Part shown: positions 1 to 6,199 of the stretch, one piece after another | Position numbering within the stretch: position 1 is the first letter of the stretch | Layout: every line of letters starts with the position of its first letter | NCBI GenBank assembly: GCA_946482045.1 | Contig: CAMLPZ010000207.1 | Span: 1 to 7,527, forward strand | Length of the DNA: 7,527 nucleotides | Reading direction: 5' to 3' | From: an uncultured Asticcacaulis sp. | Lineage (GTDB): Bacteria; Pseudomonadota; Alphaproteobacteria; Caulobacterales; Caulobacteraceae | Notes under the pieces: model-generated | Database searches by the model: none | What the model saw: the letters and a program-made list of their open reading frames with translations, nothing else | Told to the model about the DNA's origin: nothing | Position numbers and translations under genes: made by a program

Positions 1-151
1 CGGAAAGGGCTGCCTGGACTATAGGCCAGTCGCGCACCAGTCCCTTGAAAACCATAGGTCTGTCCAGTCCGGCAATGGCGCCGGGCAGGTCGTCCGGGAC
101 GACATCGCTACGGAATTCGACAGGCGGAATCGAGAGCATGCCGAAAGCCAT
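1..151 (-). CDS. Cupin-like (JmjC/Cupin_8-type) protein, N-terminal fragment
   Basis: Reading leftward from an ATG at 151, an open frame of 50 codons runs off the left edge of the window without a stop. It begins MAFGMLSIPPVEF and contains RPMVFKGLVRDWPIV at residues 31-45. The pattern of Arg-Pro, two or three hydrophobics, Gly-Leu-Val, then Asp-Trp-Pro is typical of the start of bacterial cupin-like/JmjC-domain proteins (Cupin_8 type), where this strand precedes the Fe(II)/2-oxoglutarate barrel. The metal-binding residues lie outside the window, so catalytic competence cannot be judged. A GAGGG Shine-Dalgarno sequence sits seven bases before the ATG at 151. A second in-frame ATG at 139 lacks one, so 151 is preferred. 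In Caulobacteraceae such genes often lie near tryptophan-halogenase-like genes and TonB receptors; whether that holds here is not visible. The family call is recognition by eye of a short fragment. Confidence 0.7.
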   Translation of the reverse strand, partial: MAFGMLSIPPVEFRSDVVPDDLPGAIAGLDRPMVFKGLVRDWPIVQAALS

Positions 152-201
152 AACGCAGCCCTCGCGCGGCAACAACCGTTTACAGCCGTGGATATTTAGG
201 C

Positions 202-216
202 TTAAACTTGGTTAAC
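202..216. promoter_or_regulatory. Paired TTAA site resembling a CtrA box (six-base spacer)
   Basis: TTAA at 202-205 and TTAAC at 212-216 are separated by six bases, in the 85-base gap between the divergent cupin-like and DUF805 genes. The cell-cycle regulator CtrA of Caulobacterales binds TTAA-N7-TTAA, so the half-sites match but the spacer is one base short. The site ends about 20 bases before the DUF805 start codon, where a bound regulator could block or recruit polymerase. Binding is inferred. Confidence 0.4.
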
Positions 217-236
217 AGCGTTACGGGAACACGGAT

Positions 237-758
237 ATGTTGCAGCTGGGATGGGACACCAGGGGCCGCCTGAGTCGCGAGGACTATCGCGCCGCACAGA
301 CCAGGCTTGGCATAAGTTCGTTGATTGCCGTCATCCTCGGCGCGGGCGTCGTGCTGGGCTTTACGAAACAAAATACCTACGTGTCATTAGCCGTGGTGGC
401 GGTCGTCATAGCCGGCGTGCTTTACCTGCAATACCGCGATGCGCAACTGGCCATACGCCGGCTGCACGACCGCAACCTGCCGGGCTGGCTCTTGTGGCCA
501 ATCATGCTGTTCACCCTTGTGGTCATCGGCACGACCAGCACCGTCCTGATGGGCGCCCTTTACGAAGGCGGGCTGATGCGTTTTCTGTGGACCGTGTGGG
601 AACTGGCCCAGCCCCTGGTCGGCCTTGCCTTCAGCCTGGGCGGTTACGGCCTTCTGGCGGCCGCGGTCATGGTCGCCTACAGCCTGTTCATCCAGTACAA
701 TCTCAACGCCAATTCCAGGCCCGGTCCGAACCGCTACGATTCCGCTCCAGCCGAGTGA
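237..758 (+). CDS. DUF805 family inner-membrane protein
   Basis: A 173-residue integral membrane protein of the DUF805 family, whose biochemical role is unknown. Two family hallmarks are visible. GRLSREDYR at residues 10-18 corresponds to the usual 'GRixRxxfw' motif before the first helix. RRLHDRNLPGW at 74-84 corresponds to the conserved Arg-Leu-His-Asp loop with Gly-Trp. Hydrophobic segments lie at about 25-41, 48-65, 84-107 and 125-152, so four or five membrane passes are likely. The tail from about 155 is short, polar and rich in Asn, Pro and Arg. The protein is somewhat longer than the common 110-140-residue members because of the stretch between the third and last segments. The ATG at 237 is preceded by GGGA at 225-228 with an eight-base gap, which supports this start. 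The next gene begins 111 bases after the stop, so cotranscription is possible but not shown. Confidence 0.85.
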   Translation: MLQLGWDTRGRLSREDYRAAQTRLGISSLIAVILGAGVVLGFTKQNTYVSLAVVAVVIAGVLYLQYRDAQLAIRRLHDRNLPGWLLWPIMLFTLVVIGTTSTVLMGALYEGGLMRFLWTVWELAQPLVGLAFSLGGYGLLAAAVMVAYSLFIQYNLNANSRPGPNRYDSAPAE

Positions 759-869
759 CCGAATTGCCGCAGGGTTAACGCGTCGTCATCCCCAGCAACG
801 GTTTTGTTTGCGCTGCATGCAGAGCTGCGCCATAAGCCGCTTAGGACAATTAACGGGCAAACGTGCGAA

Positions 870-1040
870 ATGGCTTCGCTTATCGACATGATCACGGCGT
901 TCATCGCGCTCCTGGTGTCGGCGGCCTTCCTGCATTTTGGCGGCGACAAGGATGAATTTACCGCCAAGCCTGAACCCGCCCCGGCCGAACAGCAGGCGAA
1001 TCACTCATCAGCCCCTTCGCACGATCAGGGCGACGCCTGA
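870..1040 (+). CDS. Small single-pass membrane protein, 56 residues, unknown function
   Basis: A short frame from ATG 870 to a TGA at 1038-1040. I do not recognise the family. The product begins MASLIDMITAFIALLVSAAF, giving one hydrophobic helix at about residues 4-23. A charged segment follows (GGDKDEF, about 25-31), then a Pro/Ala/Gln/Ser-rich hydrophilic tail ending in HDQGDA. The single helix and polar tail suggest a small anchored protein. The frame is open upstream to a TTG at 804, but that extension (rich in His, Arg and Cys) lacks protein-like character, so the ATG at 870 is preferred; an ATG at 888 is another possibility. No strong Shine-Dalgarno is visible. The upstream gap contains two TTAAC tetrad sites (775-779 and 850-854). 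The hydrophobic-then-polar pattern favours a real gene, but the short length leaves doubt. Confidence 0.5.
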   Translation: MASLIDMITAFIALLVSAAFLHFGGDKDEFTAKPEPAPAEQQANHSSAPSHDQGDA

Positions 1041-1072
1041 TCCCTACTGGCCGCCGGGAGATAGGATGGTTG

Positions 1073-1096
1073 TCACGGTTGTTAATTTGACCGTGA
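1073..1096. promoter_or_regulatory. Inverted repeat upstream of tipN, possible operator
   Basis: TCACGGT at 1073-1079 and ACCGTGA at 1090-1096 form a perfect seven-base inverted repeat around a ten-base AT-rich spacer, in the 211-base leader of the tipN-like gene. No T-run follows, so it is not a typical intrinsic terminator. Half-site centres 17 bases apart are not an exact two-turn spacing. A related CACCGTGG lies nearby at about 1109-1116. The right arm overlaps TTGACC (1087-1092), which could act as a -35 element, but I find no convincing -10 partner. A dyad of this size could arise by chance in a leader this long. Confidence 0.3.
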
Positions 1097-1251
1097 AAGG
1101 ACAGAATTCACCGTGGCGGAACGTGGGATTCTGACAAATTCCTTTGCCTTCAACGTGAGTTAGAGATAGCTTTCGCCTCTTGGGAGAACCTGTCGGGGCG
1201 ATGCCGGAGATGTGTGTTCCGGACGAGGCGGCGGGGTTGCAGGACTGTTAG

Positions 1252-3957
1252 ATGAAATCGAGACGCCCCCCTTTGAATACTTCCGGTACGCGCACAAGAA
1301 CGCGTCCGGAGATTGGGATCAACCATCCAGAGACGGACATGCCGTCTCTGGAGACGCTGGACGATTCGCCGGTGGACGATCTGCTCGAAGCGCCGCTCGA
1401 TTCGGCCTTCATCCCCACGCCCCAGGCTTCCGACGCGCTAACTGATGACGCCGCCGATCTCGACATTCCGCATGCGGCGCCCCCCACGGACTTTTCCCCA
1501 CCGCCACCTCCGGAGACACCGCCGGCGCGCGTCGGACTTAAGGACGCCACTACGCACGAAGACGCCAAACCTGCCCGGCGCCGCGACTTGACTCCGCGCG
1601 TGGAAACCGAAGGGGTGCTTAAGGCCACAGGCGCGTCGCCCATGCTGTTCTGGGGTACCACCGGTTTCATCAGCCTGTTGTGGGCGTGCGGCCTTGCCGC
1701 CTTCATGCTCGGCGCCCAGAACAACAGTGGCGCCTTCGCCGTTGAACCGTTCCGCCTGATCGTGATCGGCTTCCTGGCTGTATTCCCGACCGGCCTGATC
1801 TTCGCGGCTGCCTTTGCGCTGCGCAATGCCGCAGCTCTGTCGCGCCAATCGGCGCGCGCCGCGGCCCTGGCCGATTCGATGCTGGCGCCGGCGACCTCGG
1901 CCGCCATGCAGACGCACGAACTGGTCGACCAGTTACGCACCCAGGTCGATCATGCCGTCCGAGCCGTACGCCTGGCGCACGCCGACATCACCGAACTTCA
2001 GGCCAAGCTGAAGAGCGAGACCGACCGGCTACACGACGCCGCCAATATTGCCCGCGCGACGACCATGAGCGTCACGCGCGCCATGGAGCAGGAACGCGAG
2101 GCTGTCGCGCGCATGAGCGAGCAACTGGCACAGCAGGCCAGCGGCATTATCGAAGTCGTCGATCGTCAGGCGCGCATGGTCGCCGATGCATCTGACCTGG
2201 CCCAGACGCAACTGCGCGAAGCCGAGGCCACCCTGGCCGTCCGCGCCTCGGATATGATGAGCGCCGCCAACGATGTCTCGACCAATGCCCGCCTGATCAG
2301 CGAGGATCTCGACCGGCAGACCCAGCGCCTGGAAACAGCCGGTTCGGGCGTTGCCGGCCAGATTCGTTCGGTCGAGGAAGGCCTGTCGCAACAACGCGCC
2401 GGTCTGGTCGCCGCCGCCCTGTCGCTGCGGGCGGACCAGGAAGACTTCGCCGTCCATATCGAAAACCAGCGCGCCCAGCTGACTGAAGCCCTGGCGATTA
2501 CCCGCGTGGCGACCGTTGACCTCGGCGAGACCTCGGCGCGGGGCGTCGATGTCCTGCGTGATATCGTCCAATCAGCCCAGGAACAATTCCACGCTGTTCT
2601 TGGCGCGGCGGAAAACGAGCGCACCTCGTTCGAAACGCGTATCCACGCGACACTTTCCAACATATCGGTCATGGCCGCCGATGCGCGCGATGACCTGATC
2701 AATGAAACACGCCGGTCGCTGGAGCAACTGACGGCCGCTGCCTCTGATGCCAAGAAGGCCGCTGACACGGCCGCGCAGGTCGCGCAGGGTCGCGTCGACC
2801 GCCTGAACGAGTCGATCTTCGAAGCCAGCAAGAAGGCGGACGAGGTCTTCGACGCCCGCTTTTCCGCCGCGCGCCGCCTGATCGAGGACTCGGCCGAGCT
2901 GATCAACCAGGCCGGCGACCAGACCGCCGAACGGCTCGACAACAGCTTCGCGCATACGCGCCAGACGATCGCCGAGGTCAATGAGGCATTGAATGAGCTG
3001 ACCCACAGCGCCGACCAGTTGCCGCTGATGGCCCAGGACCGCCTGCACGAAATCCGCAGCGCAGTCGAGGAAGGCCTGGCGGCGATGACGGCGGCGGCGC
3101 GCAAGGCCGCGCTCGAAACCGAAGCCGTCGACAGTGCATTCCAGGACCGCGTGCGCCGCAACTACGACATGCTGACCGAAGCGGTGCGCCTGATGGGAGT
3201 GATTTCGGGCGACCAGCCACTCGCTTCGGCCCAACTCCCCCAGCCCGCGCCGGCACCGGTTACGCGCGATCCGCGCACGCCGCCACCGGCCATGTCGCGC
3301 CCGGCGCCCCAGACCATGCCGCGACCGACACCGGCGCCGCAACCGGCGCGTGAGGCGTCTCGCGAGTCGGGCCGCCTGCGCCTGACGCCACTGCCCGCGG
3401 AAACGCGTCCGGCGCCTGCGCCGCAGCCCCTGCGTCAGACGGCCCAAGGCACACGCGCCAACGAATCGAACGGCTGGTCGTGGCGCGACCTGCTGAACGG
3501 CATGGACAGCAATGGCAATCCGGCGCGCGACCCGTTGGAGATTCCGACAGACGCCGGCGAGCGTTCGGCCCCGCAAGTGCCGGTCGATGCCGACTTCGAC
3601 GGCGATCTCGATGAAGTGATGGTCGGCGAGATCAACGCCATGGGCGTCGATGCGGCCTCGCTGCTCAGCCGTTCGCGTATAGACGAAATGATTACCTCAA
3701 TCATGGCCGAGAATAATGAAGGCGCGCGCAACCTGGTCCGCCGCATCGCCCCCGCTGCCGTCCGTCGCCTGAACCGCCGCCTGATGGCCGATCCGGTGCT
3801 GCGCCAGCATGCCTCGGAATTCATTACGGCCTACGACCAGCACGTCAATATCGCCCTGATGTCGAAGGACGCGTCGCGCGGATTGCAGGAAGTCTTAAGC
3901 AATGACAAGGGCCGCGCCTATCTGCTGATCGACGCGGCGATTGCCGACATCATTTGA
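1252..3957 (+). CDS. tipN: TipN-like polarity/birth-scar coiled-coil membrane protein
   Basis: A 901-residue protein matching the architecture of Caulobacter TipN (about 888 residues), which marks the division site and new pole and orients flagellum placement and chromosome segregation. A proline- and acid-rich N-terminal region covers 1-128, with RRR at 109-111. Two membrane helices lie at about 132-154 and 167-190, with a periplasmic loop of only about 12 residues between them, so both ends should be cytoplasmic. A very long Ala/Glu/Gln/Arg-rich coiled coil spans about 195-645. A Pro/Ala-rich linker (about 660-730) follows. The last section, about 780-901, is compact and begins acidic (DFDGDLDEV), followed by a helical segment rich in Arg, then Leu and Asp. 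The ATG at 1252 has AGGA seven bases upstream, and the N-terminal MKSRRPPLNTSGTRTRTRPE has the look of a conserved start. Its stop overlaps the start of the dipeptide epimerase. The assignment rests on architecture, length and composition, not on alignment. Other coiled-coil polar proteins are the alternative. Confidence 0.75.
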   Translation: MKSRRPPLNTSGTRTRTRPEIGINHPETDMPSLETLDDSPVDDLLEAPLDSAFIPTPQASDALTDDAADLDIPHAAPPTDFSPPPPPETPPARVGLKDATTHEDAKPARRRDLTPRVETEGVLKATGASPMLFWGTTGFISLLWACGLAAFMLGAQNNSGAFAVEPFRLIVIGFLAVFPTGLIFAAAFALRNAAALSRQSARAAALADSMLAPATSAAMQTHELVDQLRTQVDHAVRAVRLAHADITELQAKLKSETDRLHDAANIARATTMSVTRAMEQEREAVARMSEQLAQQASGIIEVVDRQARMVADASDLAQTQLREAEATLAVRASDMMSAANDVSTNARLISEDLDRQTQRLETAGSGVAGQIRSVEEGLSQQRAGLVAAALSLRADQEDFAVHIENQRAQLTEALAITRVATVDLGETSARGVDVLRDIVQSAQEQFHAVLGAAENERTSFETRIHATLSNISVMAADARDDLINETRRSLEQLTAAASDAKKAADTAAQVAQGRVDRLNESIFEASKKADEVFDARFSAARRLIEDSAELINQAGDQTAERLDNSFAHTRQTIAEVNEALNELTHSADQLPLMAQDRLHEIRSAVEEGLAAMTAAARKAALETEAVDSAFQDRVRRNYDMLTEAVRLMGVISGDQPLASAQLPQPAPAPVTRDPRTPPPAMSRPAPQTMPRPTPAPQPAREASRESGRLRLTPLPAETRPAPAPQPLRQTAQGTRANESNGWSWRDLLNGMDSNGNPARDPLEIPTDAGERSAPQVPVDADFDGDLDEVMVGEINAMGVDAASLLSRSRIDEMITSIMAENNEGARNLVRRIAPAAVRRLNRRLMADPVLRQHASEFITAYDQHVNIALMSKDASRGLQEVLSNDKGRAYLLIDAAIADII

Positions 3958-4934
3958 TGAAAATTACTCTTCGCGCCGAAACCTTTCCGATCGCCGGCAC
4001 ATTCACCATCGCGCGCGGATCGAAGACAGAGGCTCATGTGGTCTATGTCGAGGTCGAGGACGGCGGTCATACCGGTCGTGGCGAAAGCGTGCCCTATGCA
4101 CGATATGGCGAAAGCATCGAGGCGTCGCTGGCCGAACTCGAAGCGGTGCGCGGCCAGGTCGAGGCCGGCGTCACGATCGAGCGACTGCAAAGCCTGATGA
4201 AGCCCGGCGCGGCACGTAATGCGCTCGACTGCGCACTGTGGGACTTAACGGCCAAGCAGAGCAGAATCCCCGCCTGGAAGACCGCCGGACTGAAACGGCT
4301 CGATCCACTTAAGACGGCCTATACGCTTAGCCTAGCCTCCCCCGAAGCCATGGGGGAGCAGGCCGCCGCCAATGCCCGCCGCCCACTCCTCAAGCTCAAG
4401 ATCGGCGGCGCGAATGACCTCGACCGCGTCGAAGCCGTGCGCGCCCATGCGCCCAATGCGCGGCTGATCGTCGACGGCAATGAAGGCCTGAGCTTCGACG
4501 ATCTTGTTCGCATCGCGCCCGACCTGGCCAGGCTCGGCGTCAAGCTGATCGAACAACCACTGAAGGCCAGCGAGGACGAACAGTTGCTGGGTTTTGTCAG
4601 TCCGGTGCCTTTGTGCGCCGACGAAAGCCTGCACGACCGGTCAGAACTTAAACGGTGCGCACGGCTTTATGCCTGCGTAAATATCAAGCTAGACAAGACC
4701 GGCGGGCTGACCGAAGCCCTGGCCCTCAAAACTGAAGCGCAAGCCCTGGGTCTGCAGATCATGGTCGGCTGCATGGTCGCGACCTCGCTCAGCATGGCGC
4801 CGGCCATGCTGGTGGCGCAGGGCGCGGACTTTGTCGATCTCGATGGGCCGCTGCTCCTGGCGCGCGACCGCGACCATGGGTTGGAGGTCACGGGCTCGAT
4901 CCTGCATCCGCCAGCGCCGGAGCTATGGGGCTAA
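3957..4934 (+). CDS. Dipeptide epimerase (L-Ala-D/L-Glu epimerase type, enolase superfamily)
   Basis: A 325-residue enzyme of the muconate-lactonizing subgroup of the enolase superfamily. Such enzymes interconvert L-Ala-D-Glu from murein turnover and L-Ala-L-Glu, so that the peptide can be degraded. The N-terminal capping domain covers about 1-115 and the (beta/alpha) barrel the rest. All catalytic landmarks are present. The KxK motif is LKLK with K146 and K148. The Mg2+ ligands are D173 (in VDGN), E199 (in EQP) and D222 (in ADES). The opposite catalytic lysine is K244 (in NIKLDK). D294-x-D296 in FVDLDGP is the pair that binds the dipeptide amino group in Ala-Glu epimerases, and it is the main reason for preferring this function over other enolase-family reactions. 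The ATG at 3957 shares its A with the tipN stop TGA (3955-3957), and no Shine-Dalgarno is evident, so translational coupling is likely. Exact dipeptide specificity varies in this family and is not settled here. Confidence 0.9.
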   Translation: MKITLRAETFPIAGTFTIARGSKTEAHVVYVEVEDGGHTGRGESVPYARYGESIEASLAELEAVRGQVEAGVTIERLQSLMKPGAARNALDCALWDLTAKQSRIPAWKTAGLKRLDPLKTAYTLSLASPEAMGEQAAANARRPLLKLKIGGANDLDRVEAVRAHAPNARLIVDGNEGLSFDDLVRIAPDLARLGVKLIEQPLKASEDEQLLGFVSPVPLCADESLHDRSELKRCARLYACVNIKLDKTGGLTEALALKTEAQALGLQIMVGCMVATSLSMAPAMLVAQGADFVDLDGPLLLARDRDHGLEVTGSILHPPAPELWG

Positions 4935-6146
4935 CCGTGTCCTGAGGCGATAAAGCCTGACCGCGCACAACAGGCCAACCGCCGCCAGGCCCGCCATGAG
5001 ACCGTAGCCACGCAGGCCCAAATGGGCGAAGGCGACGCCGGAGGCGAGCGTCCCCAGCCCCATCATCACCCCGTTGGAATAGGCGGCGTTGATCGTCTGT
5101 GCCAGGCCTTCATAGCCCTTAGGCGTCAGGCGGTAGACCAGTTCCAGCCCGGCCATGTAGGTGGCGGCGAAGCTGAAAATGTGCAGCAACTGCGATGCCG
5201 CCAGCAGCCACAGCGGCGCGTCCCACATCATCAGGCACCAGCGGAAGACCGTCACCGCCGCCGCGAGCAGGATCATCCGCCATGGCCCCATGAAGCGGCG
5301 GAACCGTTCGCCCAGCATCATGTAAGCAATCTCGCCGATCACGCCGATGGCCCACAGATAGCCGCACCAGACCGGCGACAGGCCGGCCTCCTTCCAGATC
5401 AAGGTCGAGAAGGCATAGTAGAAACTGTGCGAGGCCTGCAGGCAGGCAATGGCCATGAACAGCCACGCCAGGCCGGGCGTCGCCAGCAGAGTCTTCAGGC
5501 GCGCCCACCCTGAGTCCTGCGCTTCTGGCATCAGGTGGCTGCGGTCCTGGCGCGGTTCGGGCGGCAGGACGATCCGGCCGAGTATCGCCATCAGGCCGAC
5601 GGCGCAGACCACCCAGAACAGGATGATGTCCGGCGGCAAAACCAGCAGCAGCCAACCGACCAGGACATCGGCGACGATGAAGGCGAACGATCCGACCGAA
5701 CGCGGGATGGCGTAGGTGAAACCGTGGCTACGCGACAGTTGCAGGGTCATCGAATCAAGCATCGGGCTAATGCTGGTCGAACAGGTATAGGCGCAGGCAT
5801 ATAGGATCAGGAAGGCCGCGAAGCGCCACGGCCCATAAACGTCGCTTAAGCCCATCAGGCCATAAAACAGGCACGCCGCCGCCGCCAGCCAGACCATCGG
5901 CGTCCGGTAGAGTGTAAAGCGATCCGCCCACAAGCCACTCAAAGGTCCGCTTAAGGACCGCAACAACAAGGGCACGGCCAGGATAACGCCGATCTGCTGC
6001 GCCGTAATCCCTTGGTCGCGCAGCCACACCGGCATGTACGGCAGGTTGGCGCCGGTCAGCGAAAACAGCAGCACGTAGAAGCCGGCCTGGCGAACAGGTG
6101 TCGTCAGCAACGGGTTCGGCGGATTGGGGGTTGTGGCGGCGGCCAT
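4923..6146 (-). CDS. MFS transporter, MFS_1_like (HcaT/nucleoside-symporter-like) family
   Basis: A 407-residue major facilitator with about twelve hydrophobic segments. The N-terminal region, FYVLLFSLTGANLPYMPVWL (residues 23-42) followed by DQGITAQQIGVIL, is characteristic of the MFS_1_like group that includes the E. coli HcaT phenylpropionate carrier and nucleoside:H+ symporters. GPLSGLWADRF at 67-77 is the MFS motif A in the loop between helices 2 and 3. The C-terminal half contains YRLTPKGYEGLAQTINAAYSNGVMMG, split by position around helix 10, where this family has a conserved 'R..P...r..AQ' segment. The substrate cannot be read from sequence. Adjacency to a dipeptide epimerase and a proline iminopeptidase makes a small peptide or amino-acid derivative conceivable, but this is inference only. 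The gene runs opposite to the epimerase and its TAG stop overlaps the last 12 bases of that gene. The ATG at 6146 is followed by a short Pro-rich lead-in before helix 1; no strong Shine-Dalgarno is seen. Confidence 0.88.
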   Translation of the reverse strand: MAAATTPNPPNPLLTTPVRQAGFYVLLFSLTGANLPYMPVWLRDQGITAQQIGVILAVPLLLRSLSGPLSGLWADRFTLYRTPMVWLAAAACLFYGLMGLSDVYGPWRFAAFLILYACAYTCSTSISPMLDSMTLQLSRSHGFTYAIPRSVGSFAFIVADVLVGWLLLVLPPDIILFWVVCAVGLMAILGRIVLPPEPRQDRSHLMPEAQDSGWARLKTLLATPGLAWLFMAIACLQASHSFYYAFSTLIWKEAGLSPVWCGYLWAIGVIGEIAYMMLGERFRRFMGPWRMILLAAAVTVFRWCLMMWDAPLWLLAASQLLHIFSFAATYMAGLELVYRLTPKGYEGLAQTINAAYSNGVMMGLGTLASGVAFAHLGLRGYGLMAGLAAVGLLCAVRLYRLRTRLAP

Positions 6147-6160
6147 TTGCGGCGTAAACT

Positions 6161-6188
6161 TTGAAACACTCTGGGTGCGCCGTTTATT
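6161..6188 (+). promoter_or_regulatory. Candidate sigma-70-type promoter for pip
   Basis: TTGAAA at 6161-6166 and TTTATT at 6183-6188 are separated by 16 bases in the 53-base gap between the divergent transporter and pip genes. They match five of six and four of six positions of the general sigma-70 consensus. Transcription would begin at about 6195, only some five bases before the pip ATG, implying a leaderless or nearly leaderless message. The absence of a good Shine-Dalgarno before that ATG agrees with this. Caulobacter promoters often deviate from the E. coli pattern, so the call is tentative. Confidence 0.35.
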
Positions 6189-6199
6189 TTCTAAAGATC

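Noticed and set aside
180..371. A 63-residue minus-strand frame over the promoter region and DUF805 start.
   Set aside because: Overlaps a well-supported gene, lacks a recognisable motif and has unlikely composition.
251..778. A 175-residue frame overlapping DUF805 in another phase.
   Set aside because: Its Arg/Gly/Pro/His-rich composition is typical of a shadow frame, whereas the overlapping frame has clear DUF805 motifs.
1087..1115. TTGACC as a -35 box for tipN.
   Set aside because: No acceptable -10 element at 16-18 bases or Caulobacter-type element at 10-14 bases could be found, so it is not listed as a promoter.
1248..3576. Long open frames on the minus strand across the tipN-like gene (up to about 334 residues).
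   Set aside because: They mirror a GC-rich coding strand, are overloaded with Arg and low in protein-like pattern, and have no recognisable domains.
3505..3621. EF-hand-like acidic loops in the TipN-like protein (DSNGNPARDPLE from residue 752; DADFDGDLDEVM from residue 779).
   Set aside because: The first lacks the Gly at position 6 and the hydrophobic residue at 8; the second has Met instead of Glu at 12. Neither has a clear helix-loop-helix, so calcium binding is not supported.
5022..5804. Plus-strand open frames across the MFS gene.
   Set aside because: Rich in Gln, His and Arg without domains; they are antisense shadows of a clear membrane transporter.
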